Shown: positions 9,734-17,973 of the stretch, piece by piece
How the letters are laid out: each line of letters starts with the position of its first letter
Numbering within the stretch: position 1 is the stretch's first letter
Assembly: GCF_001922585.1 (NCBI RefSeq)
Contig: NZ_MRBS01000002.1
Span: forward strand, 1-64,000
Length of the DNA: 64,000 bases
Direction of reading: 5' to 3'
DNA from: Pantoea sp. 1.19
Lineage (GTDB): Bacteria; Pseudomonadota; Gammaproteobacteria; Enterobacterales; Enterobacteriaceae
The notes under the pieces: generated by a model
The model's input: only the letters and a program-made list of their open reading frames with translations
What the model was told of the DNA's origin: nothing
The model's database searches: none
Program-made: the position numbers and the translations under genes

Positions 9734-10069
9734 ATGGCACTGTTGATAAAAGCCCTGCTGGGAGCCGGGATCGTAATTCTGCTCGGCGTACTGGCGAAAA
9801 CGCGGCACTATGCCCTCGCCGGGCTGGTGCCGCTGTTTCCTACCTTTGCTCTGATTGCGCACGCCATTGTCGGCAGCGAGCGCGGCGTTGAAGCGCTGCG
9901 GCAAACCATCGTGTTTGGCATGTGGTCAATTATCCCCTATTTCATCTATCTGCTGTCGCTGTGGTATTTCGCGGGCAGCTTTCGCCTGAGCGTAGCCCTG
10001 TTCGCCGCCGTGGCGTGCTGGGCCGCCGCGGCCTGGGCGCTGATCGCCCTCTGGGGGCGGTATCACTGA
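9734..10069 (+). CDS. GlpM family inner membrane protein (YdgC-like)
   Basis: 111 residues, almost entirely hydrophobic, with about four membrane helices. It matches the GlpM family, including E. coli YdgC, in length and in blocks such as LGVLAKTRHYALAGLVPLFP and SIIPYFIYLLSLWYF. The name comes from a Pseudomonas gene near glycerol metabolism; the molecular function is unknown. It is convergent with the LuxI gene, separated by 5 nt, and lies between yecF and that gene. That position differs from E. coli, where ydgC is elsewhere. The ribosome site is weak. Confidence 0.85.
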   Translation: MALLIKALLGAGIVILLGVLAKTRHYALAGLVPLFPTFALIAHAIVGSERGVEALRQTIVFGMWSIIPYFIYLLSLWYFAGSFRLSVALFAAVACWAAAAWALIALWGRYH

Positions 10070-10074
10070 GCGGG

Positions 10075-10698
10075 CTAGCGGCCGTGGGTACGCCAGTGCG
10101 TCATCACCCCAAGGCTCGGTAGCACTTCGGCCGGGGTAAAGCGCCGCGCGCCGCGGTAGCGCGACGCCAGCGCGCTCTGCATCACCGGTATTTGCACCGC
10201 AAACAGGGTCTCTTCCGATTGCAACAGCCCCGGCGTCAGCGGTGACCACACGACCTGATGTGCGTCAAACATCTGCTCCAGCATCGGCGTCGCAGCGGTG
10301 ATCAGCGCCGTATTACCGTCAATTTCCGCGATCTGCAGCGCGTGCCACAGCAGCTGCATAGGCAGCTCCTGACTGACCGAGAGCTGCGCGGAGAAACGCG
10401 ACAGCTCCAAGGTTTTTCCCGCCACCAGCGTGTGGCTGACGCCCTGCAGGGCCTGCGCCGGCGGTTCGCGCCACGCCATCAGCCTGGCGCAGCCGCAGAT
10501 ACCGTGCTCAGGATGCCAGGCAATCAGCCAGTGCACGTCGGAGCGGTCGAACCGATCATATTCCTGGCCTGGGGTATACAGCCGCTGTGGAATCGACCAC
10601 CCCTCTCCGCGGGTGAAGACGCTATAGCGATAGCTGCCTAATTCAGCAATCAGCGACGATGGCATATCCTTAAATTGCGTTTGAATAATTTTTATCAT
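10075..10698 (-). CDS. LuxI-family acyl-homoserine-lactone synthase
   Basis: 207-residue enzyme expected to make an acyl-homoserine lactone from S-adenosylmethionine and an acyl-ACP. The LuxI invariant positions are present: R24, F28, W34, D48, D51, R72, E98 and R101 (LELSRF). I start at the ATG at 10698 (MIKIIQTQ), which follows CAGGA at normal distance, rather than an upstream ATG adding 17 residues. It lies 121 nt downstream of sdiA on the same strand, suggesting a cognate signal/receptor pair. E. coli and Salmonella have sdiA without such a gene. Published work on Pantoea and Erwinia describes sdiA-linked synthases (ExpI, PhzI) of this kind. The acyl chain cannot be inferred from sequence. 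Confidence 0.93.
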   Translation of the reverse strand: MIKIIQTQFKDMPSSLIAELGSYRYSVFTRGEGWSIPQRLYTPGQEYDRFDRSDVHWLIAWHPEHGICGCARLMAWREPPAQALQGVSHTLVAGKTLELSRFSAQLSVSQELPMQLLWHALQIAEIDGNTALITAATPMLEQMFDAHQVVWSPLTPGLLQSEETLFAVQIPVMQSALASRYRGARRFTPAEVLPSLGVMTHWRTHGR

Positions 10699-10726
10699 AA
10701 AAAATCCTGTGCACACCTGCGTGATA

Positions 10727-10740
10727 ATGTTCGGCAACAT
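10727..10740. promoter_or_regulatory. short inverted repeat upstream of the luxI-type gene
   Basis: ATGTT-CGGC-AACAT lies in the sdiA-luxI spacer, 28 nt upstream of the synthase start. It is near enough to be an operator, but it does not match a canonical lux box (CTG-N10-CAG). Function is unproven. Confidence 0.25.
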
Positions 10741-10819
10741 GTGCAACATCGGGCGCGTTGTCTGTTACCTTTGCCGGTAAAATTCGCGCCAATCCCTCCG
10801 CGCATTGCAATCTGAGACG

Positions 10820-11539
10820 TTAAAGCAGCCCAACGGCAGCCGCATAGCAGGCTATTTGAGTTTTATTCGGTGCATTTAAGCGTTTTTGCATATTTTTTTG
10901 ATGATAATTAACAGTATGCTCAGATATCGACAAAATCAGCGATATTTCTGCTGCCGTTTTACCCTCCGCCGTCCAGAGCAATATTTCGCGTTCGCGTCGG
11001 GTCAGGGTGATATTCAGGGCGCACATCGAACTGTCGTTCAGGCGAATCAGCGTAGCCATTACCTGCTCCGCCAGATAGCGCAGCTGCTCAGGCAGGCCGT
11101 TTTGCAAGGCGAGCGGCGCCTCCTCGCCTTTTGCCACCGAAAAGATGCCGCAGGCGCGATTCGCCGCCATTACCGAACAGGAAAATCCGGCGCGCAGGCC
11201 AAATGCCCGGGCGTCCTGCCACAGAGGAGGGTTATGCTCAAACAGCGCGTCTTCCCACACCGCCTGACTGCCAGGGCGGCGTGACAGCGCGATGACCGGA
11301 TCATTATCCATAAACTTCTGCTGGTGGTAATGATCGAGCCAGGCCGTGGGGGTATTGCTATAGATGAATGTTTTTGGCCGGGTAAACGGCACCGGATGCC
11401 GAATAACCAAACCGTAATAATCAAAACCCAACTCTCTGACCTGCTGAGAAAGCAAATCCGTGACCTGTTGCACACTGCTGAGCTGTTGATAGGCATGGTG
11501 CACCGATCTTTGCCAGACGAAATAATTGTCGGTGTTCAT
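10820..11539 (-). CDS. sdiA: LuxR-family quorum-sensing regulator SdiA
   Basis: 239-residue transcription factor with an N-terminal autoinducer-binding domain (about 1-165) and a C-terminal LuxR HTH (TRREREILLWTAEGKTAAEI... SISEHTVNYHQKNMQKRLNA). The long match to E. coli SdiA (RHPVPFTRPK, the HTH, and the end ACYAAAVGLL) identifies it. Ligand-pocket residues W67, Y71 and D80 are kept. The position of E. coli Tyr63 is Thr here, which may shift acyl-chain preference. The ATG at 11539 has GTGAGG upstream; the longer frame to 11659 adds 40 unrelated residues. It is upstream of and co-directional with the LuxI gene. Confidence 0.95.
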   Translation of the reverse strand: MNTDNYFVWQRSVHHAYQQLSSVQQVTDLLSQQVRELGFDYYGLVIRHPVPFTRPKTFIYSNTPTAWLDHYHQQKFMDNDPVIALSRRPGSQAVWEDALFEHNPPLWQDARAFGLRAGFSCSVMAANRACGIFSVAKGEEAPLALQNGLPEQLRYLAEQVMATLIRLNDSSMCALNITLTRREREILLWTAEGKTAAEISLILSISEHTVNYHQKNMQKRLNAPNKTQIACYAAAVGLL

Positions 11540-11857
11540 TAGATGCCTCACAGAAACATGAAGCCAGTCATGTTCTACATTGCCGCATAATAATCTTAGA
11601 AATATTCTCGGGTAGAGATATAGCCATGCCGCACCCAATCTGTCGAAGAATAGGCACATTACGCACGCAGTATGTTCTGTACAGAGAATAAGAGTTATCT
11701 TAGTTTATTTCAACGATTTTACCTCGCTGTCTTTCACAAACTCATAGAAAAATCTTAACACTTTCCTTTAAGTAAAATTTTCTTGTTGAATAAAGTTGTC
11801 TCACTTCATATTTCTGTGCCCCGCGGATGAGGCGGTGTATTGGCCATCAGTGGGATA
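11540..11857. other. AT-rich intergenic region upstream of sdiA
   Basis: 318 nt without a supportable gene, notably AT-rich. It contains the perfect 8-bp palindrome CTGTACAG (11677-11684), about 140 nt upstream of the sdiA start. This could be part of a regulator site but is too short to assign. Promoters for sdiA probably lie here. Confidence 0.4.
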
Positions 11858-12550
11858 TCAGCGGCACGTCCCCCAGCTTCGCAGGCCAAAGTGAAAATGG
11901 CTGGCGTGGGCAGCGTTATAGTCAGGACCGAGCGCGTTGCCATACCAGGGGCAGGCCTGCCGGAAAGCGCGGCGCAGCCAGCGGCCAGCGGCGGAGGATT
12001 GCTGCCAGTCCGCATTAACGCCGATCGCGGGCCCACCGGCGAAGCGAAATCCGGTCACATCCCATGCATCGGCGCTGGCGTGTTCGCTACGTCGTCCCTC
12101 GGCGCGGTGATAGATATTTCGGCAGGCAAAGCTCCCCACGTGATCGATGCGCGCGAGCACGGCCCCGCCTTCCAGCGGCCGTGCGGCCTGAGTCGCCACC
12201 CAGAATGCGCTGCGCACCGCCAGCGGGCAGCTGGCAAGAAATGACGCGCTGAGCGCGACCGTTCCGAATCGCTCAACCCGCACCGCACCGCGTAGCGGAC
12301 AGCGTCCGTCGCTGTCTGCCACCTGCCGGTAGCGCAGCATTCCCGCCTGCTGAAGCCGCTGCAGTATGGCGCGGCAGGACGCCGGATCGTCGGCAAGACG
12401 CGACAATTTATAGCGGGTGACCCAGGTCGGCGGATCTCCCGGCGCCAGCGGCGTGAAGGGATGCCAGCCGGGCGGCACCCTGCTGCTGAGCCAAGGGGCG
12501 GCGGCCCAACCGAGCAGCGCCAGAAGTAACAGGATGATCAGTGCTTTCAT
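11858..12550 (-). CDS. extensin-like C-terminal domain family protein
   Basis: 230 residues. An N-terminal hydrophobic anchor or signal (MKALIILLLLALLGWAAAPW) precedes the extensin-like C domain seen in many proteobacteria. Diagnostic pieces are SDGRCPL, ASCPLAVRSAFW, DHVGSFACRNIYHR, SEHASADAWDV and GPDYNAAHASHFHF. The SEH, D and HFH pattern resembles the metal site of LAS/M15-type peptidases, so a periplasmic cell-wall role is possible but not established. The ATG at 12550 follows GGGGAG; an upstream ATG would add 12 residues before the signal. It is divergent from cycA and absent from this context in E. coli. Confidence 0.85.
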   Translation of the reverse strand: MKALIILLLLALLGWAAAPWLSSRVPPGWHPFTPLAPGDPPTWVTRYKLSRLADDPASCRAILQRLQQAGMLRYRQVADSDGRCPLRGAVRVERFGTVALSASFLASCPLAVRSAFWVATQAARPLEGGAVLARIDHVGSFACRNIYHRAEGRRSEHASADAWDVTGFRFAGGPAIGVNADWQQSSAAGRWLRRAFRQACPWYGNALGPDYNAAHASHFHFGLRSWGTCR

Positions 12551-12695
12551 GCAGCTCCCCAGGGGATGAATAGCGGTGTTACTCACATATGTAAAAAAAC
12601 AATTACCGGATGCCGTGCTGTTTACACTATCTTATGCCAGCTTACCTACGCGTAAGCGGATGAAATAAAGCACAATGAAAAGCCAGCAGAGCTTT

Positions 12696-12717
12696 CACAA
12701 CATCACCGACAGACAGG
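12696..12717 (+). promoter_or_regulatory. C/A-rich cycA leader, possible GcvB target
   Basis: The cycA leader just upstream of the start carries CACAACATCACCGACAGACA, overlapping the AGG of the ribosome site. GcvB small RNA represses cycA in E. coli by pairing its G/U-rich R1 region with such C/A-rich sequences. This assignment is inference from position and composition. Confidence 0.35.
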
Positions 12718-12724
12718 ATACGCT

Positions 12725-14116
12725 ATGGTCGATCAATCAAAAGAAGCCCTTCTGACAGAACCACCGGAAACGCTGCGTCGCAGCCTGCACAACCGCCATA
12801 TTCAGCTCATCGCTATCGGCGGTGCCATCGGTACCGGCCTCTTTATGGGCTCGGGCAAAACCATCAGTCTGGCCGGACCCTCGATCATTTTCGTCTATAT
12901 GATCATCGGCTTTATGCTGTTTTTCGTCATGCGTGCCATGGGCGAGCTGCTGCTTTCCAATCTTGAGTATAAGTCGTTCAGCGATTTTGCCGCCGATTTA
13001 CTCGGGCCCTGGGCCGGCTATTTTACCGGCTGGACCTACTGGTTTTGCTGGGTCGTGACCGGTATCGCCGACGTCGTGGCTATCAGCGCCTATTTTCAGC
13101 TGTGGTTTCCCGACTTTTCGGTGTGGATGAGCGCCCTGCTCTGTATTGCGGTGTTTCTCACCCTGAACGTGGTGACGGTGAAGCTGTTTGGCGAACTCGA
13201 GTTCTGGTTTGCGATCATTAAAATTATCGCCATCGTGGCGCTGATCGTCACCGGCATCGTGCTGGTGGCCATGCACTACCCGTCACCGGGCGGCGGCACC
13301 GCATCGCTGTCCAATATCTGGGATCACGGTGGCCTGTTTCCCAAAGGGCTGAGCGGCTTTTTCGCCGGCTTCCAGATTGCCGTGTTCGCTTTCGTCGGCA
13401 TTGAGCTGGTGGGCACCGCGGCGGCGGAAACCGAGAATCCGGAAAAGGTGCTGCCGCGGGCAATTAACGCCATTCCGCTGCGCATTATCATGTTTTACGT
13501 GCTGGCGCTGATGGTGATCATGGCCGTCACCCCCTGGACCCAGGTACTCGCCGATCGCAGCCCGTTTGTCGAGATGTTCGTCCTGATTGGCCTGCCAGCG
13601 GCGGCCAGCATCGTGAACTTTGTGGTCCTGACCTCGGCCGCCTCATCGGCCAACAGCGGTATTTTTTCAACCAGCCGCATGCTGTATGGCCTCGCTGAGC
13701 AGGGCGTGGCTCACCGCAGCTTCGGTCGCCTCTCGCGCCGGGCCGTGCCGACCACCGGGCTGTTTTTTTCCTGCATTTGCCTGCTGGGCGGCGTGGTTCT
13801 GATTTACCTGATCCCCGATGTGATGACCGTATTCACTCTGGTGACCACCGTGTCGGCAATCCTGTTTATGTTTGTCTGGACCATCATTCTCTGTTCTTAC
13901 CTCGCCTACCGGAAACAGCGCCCGCAACTGCACGCGGCGTCGCGCTATAAAATGCCGCTGGGCAAAGCGATGTGCTGGATTTGCATGGCGTTTTTCGCTT
14001 TTGTGCTGGTGCTGCTGACGCTGGAGCAGGACACGCGCCAGGCACTGATGGTGACGCCGGTGTGGTTTGTTCTGCTGGCTCTCGGCTGGTGGCTGCGTCG
14101 CCGCAAAACCGCCTGA
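12725..14116 (+). CDS. cycA: D-serine/D-alanine/glycine:H+ symporter CycA
   Basis: 463-residue APC-superfamily amino-acid permease with 12 predicted membrane helices. The sequence is nearly identical to E. coli CycA through long stretches, for example NRHIQLIAIGGAIGTGLFMG, GFQIAVFAFVGIELVGTAAA and FVVLTSAASSANSGIFSTSR. It imports glycine, D-alanine, D-serine and D-cycloserine across the inner membrane. The ATG at 12725 begins MVDQSK, as in E. coli, after an AGGA site. It stands alone, divergent from the extensin-like gene and convergent with the YdjM-like gene, with a strong hairpin after its stop. Confidence 0.95.
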   Translation: MVDQSKEALLTEPPETLRRSLHNRHIQLIAIGGAIGTGLFMGSGKTISLAGPSIIFVYMIIGFMLFFVMRAMGELLLSNLEYKSFSDFAADLLGPWAGYFTGWTYWFCWVVTGIADVVAISAYFQLWFPDFSVWMSALLCIAVFLTLNVVTVKLFGELEFWFAIIKIIAIVALIVTGIVLVAMHYPSPGGGTASLSNIWDHGGLFPKGLSGFFAGFQIAVFAFVGIELVGTAAAETENPEKVLPRAINAIPLRIIMFYVLALMVIMAVTPWTQVLADRSPFVEMFVLIGLPAAASIVNFVVLTSAASSANSGIFSTSRMLYGLAEQGVAHRSFGRLSRRAVPTTGLFFSCICLLGGVVLIYLIPDVMTVFTLVTTVSAILFMFVWTIILCSYLAYRKQRPQLHAASRYKMPLGKAMCWICMAFFAFVLVLLTLEQDTRQALMVTPVWFVLLALGWWLRRRKTA

Positions 14117-14121
14117 TGCCT

Positions 14122-14145
14122 CGCCCCCCGCGGCAGCGGGGGGCG
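14122..14145. terminator. terminator-like hairpin between convergent genes
   Basis: CGCCCCCCGC-GGCA-GCGGGGGGCG forms a perfect 10-bp stem with a 4-nt loop, between the ends of cycA and the YdjM-like gene. No T-tract follows, so it may be a weak or bidirectional terminator or a 3'-end stabiliser. Confidence 0.55.
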
Positions 14146-14148
14146 GGA

Positions 14149-15129
14149 CTACAGACGCTGCCAGAAACGCTGCCCGATTGCTGCCAGTCCGGGGCGCGCC
14201 ACCGGCACCCGCTGCACCGGGGTGCCGCTCTCCGTCCGGTTGGGCGGCCCCAGATTGAAGGTGAAGGTATAGTCCGGTGCTTCGCCCATGCGCAAATCCA
14301 TCAGCCACGCCTCGTCGTTGACCGCTTTCACCTGCCAGAATCCCTGGCTAAAGGACGCCAGCCGCTGGACGTCCGGATGCTGCCGCAGCTGCGCCGCCAG
14401 CGCCGCATCGCGCGGCCAGCGTCGGGTGGCCAGGGGGCGTTCGGGAGAGAGCAGTGAGAAATAGCCCTCGCGATAGCTGTCGCCGTCGAGCGCCACCACC
14501 CGCCACACTAGGGTATTGAGCGCGGTCGGCGTCACCAGCAGCCGCTCCCAGCGTATCCCCTGCCGGGTCAGCGATGCCTCAGCCCGCTCCGTGACCCACC
14601 CCTGCGCCGCCACGCTCCACAGTATATAAAGCGTGCTGAGGCTCAGCCCCAGCGCATTCCACCAGCGCCCGCGATCGCCGCGCCGCCACAGCGCCATCAC
14701 CGTTCCGAGCAGCAGCGGCAGCGTGTAGAGCGGATCAATGATGAACATCGATCCGATGGCCCAGGGTCTGACCGTAAACGGCAGCGCCAGCTGGGTACCG
14801 TAGACCGTCATCAGATCGAGCAGCGGATGGGTGATCAGCGCCAGCCATACCGCCAGCCACCAGCGGCGATATCCGGCGCCCGCCGGCTGTGCGCGGTGGA
14901 GAGGCCAGGCCAGCAGCGGCGCCAGCAGTGAGAGATAGAGCAGAGAGTGACTTGCCGCGCGGTGCAGGGTCATATTGCGCAGGGCATCACCGTGGTCGAT
15001 TAACACATCCAGATCGGGCAGCGTGCCGGCTACGCCGCCCACCAGCACGGCTTGCCACACCGGTGCCTTATGTCCCATTACCGCGGTACTCACCGCCGCG
15101 CCGAGCAAAAACTGCGAAACCGAATCCAT
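14149..15129 (-). CDS. YdjM-family (LexA-binding/metal-dependent hydrolase) inner membrane protein
   Basis: 326-residue polytopic membrane protein of the YdjM/DUF457 family. Family signatures are the N-terminal DSVSQFLLGAAVSTAVMGHK, LPDLDVLIDH, HRAASHSLLY, THPLLDLMTVYGTQ and FIIDPLYTLPLL. These conserved His and Asp positions are why the family is labelled a metal-dependent hydrolase, though no substrate is known. After about four to five helices it has a soluble C-terminal domain of about 150 residues. I see no LexA box upstream, unlike E. coli ydjM. It is convergent with cycA and upstream of rutR on the same strand. Confidence 0.8.
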   Translation of the reverse strand: MDSVSQFLLGAAVSTAVMGHKAPVWQAVLVGGVAGTLPDLDVLIDHGDALRNMTLHRAASHSLLYLSLLAPLLAWPLHRAQPAGAGYRRWWLAVWLALITHPLLDLMTVYGTQLALPFTVRPWAIGSMFIIDPLYTLPLLLGTVMALWRRGDRGRWWNALGLSLSTLYILWSVAAQGWVTERAEASLTRQGIRWERLLVTPTALNTLVWRVVALDGDSYREGYFSLLSPERPLATRRWPRDAALAAQLRQHPDVQRLASFSQGFWQVKAVNDEAWLMDLRMGEAPDYTFTFNLGPPNRTESGTPVQRVPVARPGLAAIGQRFWQRL

Positions 15130-15192
15130 CGTGCGCCCTCATTAAGGTTTGCCCTAAGTCTGGTCGCAAAATCTCACTTCTGCCGCCTGCTT

Positions 15193-15837
15193 TTATCCCG
15201 GCTGGCGCAGGCGGATGCCCTCAACGATCATCCGCTGCACGTTCTCCACCGTCTGGGCGAAAAACAGCGGGTCGTCCAGCGTGCGCCCGCTGACCGCTTC
15301 AACCTGAGTGGCGAAGTCCGCATAGTGTTGGGTCGTGGCCCACAGCATAAAGATCAGATGCGAGGGGTCGATCGGCGCCAGTTTTTCTTCTTCTACCCAG
15401 CGCGCAATGATCGCCGCTTTCTCGTCGACCAGCTGTTTCAGGCTACCCTCCAGCTCTCCCTTAAGCAGCGGTGCCCCCTGCAGCATCTCCAGACAGAACA
15501 GCCGCGAGGCGCGCGGGTGGTCGCGCGAGACCTCCAGCTTAAGCCGGATGTAATGCCGGATTGCTTCCAGCGGCGGCTGATCGTGCTGCAGCGCGCGCAG
15601 CGGCGCCAGCCAGACATCGAGGATATTTTTCAGCACCGCGATGTATAACACCTCTTTCGACGGAAAGTAGTAAAGCAGGTTTGTTTTTGAAACGTCGGCG
15701 CCTTCGGCCACCTGCTCGAGGCGGGTACCATGAAAGCCATAGTGGGAAAAAAATTCCAGCGCGGCGGCCAGAATTGCACTGCGCTTGGCCGCGACGGCGC
15801 GGGCGCGCCGGGTGCTCGGTTGAGGGGTCGTCTTCAC
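15193..15837 (-). CDS. rutR: TetR-family pyrimidine regulator RutR
   Basis: 214-residue repressor that senses uracil and thymine and controls the divergent rut operon; in E. coli it also affects carAB and other pyrimidine genes. The N-terminal TetR HTH (residues about 20-65: AALEFFSHYGFHGTRLEQVA, SKTNLLYYFPSK) and ligand domain match E. coli RutR closely (KLEVSRDHPRASRLFC, TQHYADFATQVEAVSGRTL). I choose the GTG at 15837 because AGGAGA lies about 9 nt upstream and the length then matches. An ATG at 15981 would add 48 unlike residues and cover the operator. putA, its neighbour in E. coli, is absent from this side. Confidence 0.95.
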   Translation of the reverse strand: MKTTPQPSTRRARAVAAKRSAILAAALEFFSHYGFHGTRLEQVAEGADVSKTNLLYYFPSKEVLYIAVLKNILDVWLAPLRALQHDQPPLEAIRHYIRLKLEVSRDHPRASRLFCLEMLQGAPLLKGELEGSLKQLVDEKAAIIARWVEEEKLAPIDPSHLIFMLWATTQHYADFATQVEAVSGRTLDDPLFFAQTVENVQRMIVEGIRLRQPG

Positions 15838-15950
15838 GGGGTATCCGTCTCCTGTCAGTCTGCGGGCATCATAGCAAAGCCCGCCGGCGACGCCTAACCG
15901 CCCGGCTGCACGAAAAGGGGTCAGCGCGCCTGATTTGTGTGCAGATAAGT

Positions 15951-15966
15951 TTGACCAAACGGTCTG
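15951..15966. promoter_or_regulatory. RutR operator
   Basis: TTGACCAAACGGTCTG matches the RutR consensus TTGACCAnnTGGTCAA perfectly in the left half and in four core positions (GGTC) of the right half. It lies in the rutR-rutA divergent region, upstream of the sigma-54 promoter. Confidence 0.7.
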
Positions 15967-16038
15967 TTTTGGACCAGCCACTCCATCTGCGCGCCGTTTG
16001 AAAACTTAACAACCTGTTATTCATCAATTTTTATTTTC

Positions 16039-16054
16039 TGGCACGGCGGTTGCA
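16039..16054 (+). promoter_or_regulatory. sigma-54 promoter of the rut operon
   Basis: TGGCACGGCGGTTGCA has the -24 GG and -12 GC elements at the correct 10-bp spacing and matches TGGCAC-N5-TTGCA exactly. It sits 65 nt upstream of the rutA start. This fits NtrC/nitrogen-limitation control known for the E. coli rut operon. I did not identify a clear NtrC site. Confidence 0.9.
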
Positions 16055-16118
16055 CTCTTCCGTTCAGCGCCGCATGCCGGACAGCGATCCCTTTACTCTG
16101 ATTGACGAGGTAACCGTA

Positions 16119-17210
16119 ATGAAAATTGGCGTATTTATTCCAATCGGTAACAATGGCTGGCTCATCTCCACGCACGCGCCGCAGTACAAACCCACCTTTG
16201 CGCTGAATAAAGCCATCGTTCAGAAAGCCGAGCAGCACCACTTTGACTTTGCCCTGTCAATGATCAAACTGCGCGGCTTCGGCGGCAAAACCGAGTTCTG
16301 GGACCATAATCTCGAATCGTTTACCCTGATGGCCGGCCTGGCCGCGGTCACTTCACGCATTGAGATTTATGCCACCGCCGCCACCCTGACGCTGCCGCCG
16401 GCCATCGTGGCACGGATGGCGTCGACCATTGATTCCATCTCCGGCGGACGCTTCGGGGTCAATCTGGTGACCGGCTGGCAGAAACCGGAGTATGAGCAGA
16501 TGGGCCTGTGGCCGGGAGATGACTATTTTTCCCGCCGCTACGACTACCTGACCGAATACGTGAGCGTCCTGCGCGATCTGTGGGGGACCGGCGTATCCAA
16601 CCTGAAGGGCGAGTTCTTTACCATGAACGACTGCCGGCTGAGTCCGCAGCCGCAGCGGCCCATGAAGGTGATTTGCGCCGGCCAGAGCGACGCCGGGATG
16701 GCCTTCTCCGCTCAGCATGCCGATTATAACTTCTGCTTTGGCAAGGGGGTGAATACGCCGACGGCGTTTGCCCCCACCGCCGCGCGCATGAAACAGGCCG
16801 CCGATACCGCCGGCCGCGAGGTAGGTTCGTACGTGTTGTTTATGATCATCGCCGCTGAGAGTGATGAGGAGGCGCGTGCCCGTTGGGAGCACTACAAGGC
16901 CGGTGCCGATGATGAAGCGCTGGCGTGGCTCACCACACAGAGCCAGCAGGACACCCGCTCCGGCAGCGACACCAACGTCCGCCAAATGGCCGATCCGACC
17001 TCGGCGGTGAACATCAATATGGGCACGCTGGTGGGCTCCTGGGCCAGCGTGGCGCGCATGCTGGACGACGTCGCCACCGTGGAGGGCGCGGAGGGCATTT
17101 TGCTGACGTTTGATGATTTTCTCCGCGGTATCGATGACTTTGGTCAGCATATCCAGCCGCTAATGCGCAGCCGCGCACACGTATTCACCGCTAACCAGGA
17201 GGTTGCATGA
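16119..17210 (+). CDS. rutA: pyrimidine monooxygenase RutA
   Basis: 363-residue flavin-dependent, luciferase-like monooxygenase that opens the uracil or thymine ring using FMN and oxygen, giving a (peroxy)ureidoacrylate product. It follows E. coli RutA closely throughout ([40 protein letters not shown]). The ATG at 16119 ([14 protein letters not shown]) follows GAGG. A longer frame from 16050 would run through the sigma-54 promoter and cannot be translated from it. It is first in the operon and overlaps rutB by 4 nt (ATGA). Confidence 0.97.
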   Translation: MKIGVFIPIGNNGWLISTHAPQYKPTFALNKAIVQKAEQHHFDFALSMIKLRGFGGKTEFWDHNLESFTLMAGLAAVTSRIEIYATAATLTLPPAIVARMASTIDSISGGRFGVNLVTGWQKPEYEQMGLWPGDDYFSRRYDYLTEYVSVLRDLWGTGVSNLKGEFFTMNDCRLSPQPQRPMKVICAGQSDAGMAFSAQHADYNFCFGKGVNTPTAFAPTAARMKQAADTAGREVGSYVLFMIIAAESDEEARARWEHYKAGADDEALAWLTTQSQQDTRSGSDTNVRQMADPTSAVNINMGTLVGSWASVARMLDDVATVEGAEGILLTFDDFLRGIDDFGQHIQPLMRSRAHVFTANQEVA

Positions 17211-17959
17211 GCCAGACCGTCTCCCTGGCGTCCCCGGCCGACGCCGACGCCATCACCCTCTCCGCCCGGCCGGAAGCGCTACGCTTTTCACCGGCGCAAA
17301 CCGCCCTGATCGTGGTGGATATGCAAAACGCGTATGCCACTCCCGGCGGCTACCTCGATCTTGCCGGCTTTGATGTCTCTACCACCCGCCCGGTGATTGC
17401 CAATATTCGCCGCGCAGTGGCGGCAGCCCGCGCCGCTGGCATTCAGATAATCTGGTTCCAGAACGGCTGGGACAGCGATTACCAGGAGGCGGGTGGTCCT
17501 GGCTCACCCAATTATCATAAATCTAACGCGCTGAAAACCATGCGCGCCCGCCCCGCGCTGCAGGGCACACTGCTGGCGAGGGGCAGTTGGGATTATCAAC
17601 TGGTAGATGAGCTGGTACCGGAGCCGGGCGATATCGTGCTGCCCAAACCGCGCTACAGCGGCTTCTTTAATACTGCGCTGGACAGCATGCTGCGCGCGCG
17701 CCATATCCGTCACCTGGTGTTCACCGGTATTGCCACCAACGTGTGCGTCGAGTCAACCCTGCGCGACGGCTTCTTTCTGGAGTATTTCGGCGTGGTGCTG
17801 GCGGATGCCACCCATCAGGCGGGGCCGCTCTTCGCGCAGCAGGCCGCCCTGTTCAATATCGAAACCTTTTTTGGCTGGGTGTCAGACGTGGCGCAATTTT
17901 GCGATGCCGTCGCGCCCGCCGCCGCGACGGCGCCGCGCGCCGACAAAACCCCGCTTTAA
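17207..17959 (+). CDS. rutB: ureidoacrylate amidohydrolase RutB
   Basis: 250-residue isochorismatase-like hydrolase that cleaves the (peroxy)ureidoacrylate made by RutA, releasing carbamate. The cysteine-hydrolase triad is visible: D38 (VVDMQNAY), K147 ([10 protein letters not shown]) and C180 ([15 protein letters not shown]). Length and sequence match E. coli RutB. It starts within the rutA stop (ATGA), and rutC follows 14 nt after it. The C-terminal 20 residues are Ala/Pro-rich and less conserved. Confidence 0.96.
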   Translation: MSQTVSLASPADADAITLSARPEALRFSPAQTALIVVDMQNAYATPGGYLDLAGFDVSTTRPVIANIRRAVAAARAAGIQIIWFQNGWDSDYQEAGGPGSPNYHKSNALKTMRARPALQGTLLARGSWDYQLVDELVPEPGDIVLPKPRYSGFFNTALDSMLRARHIRHLVFTGIATNVCVESTLRDGFFLEYFGVVLADATHQAGPLFAQQAALFNIETFFGWVSDVAQFCDAVAPAAATAPRADKTPL

Positions 17960-17973
17960 CCCGGAGAGATGCG

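Noticed and set aside
11677-11684. CTGTACAG upstream of sdiA as a LexA or lux box
   Set aside because: LexA and lux boxes need ten bases between CTG and CAG; here only two separate them.
16050-16118. Longer start for rutA
   Set aside because: It overlaps the sigma-54 -12 element, so it would not be on the transcript.
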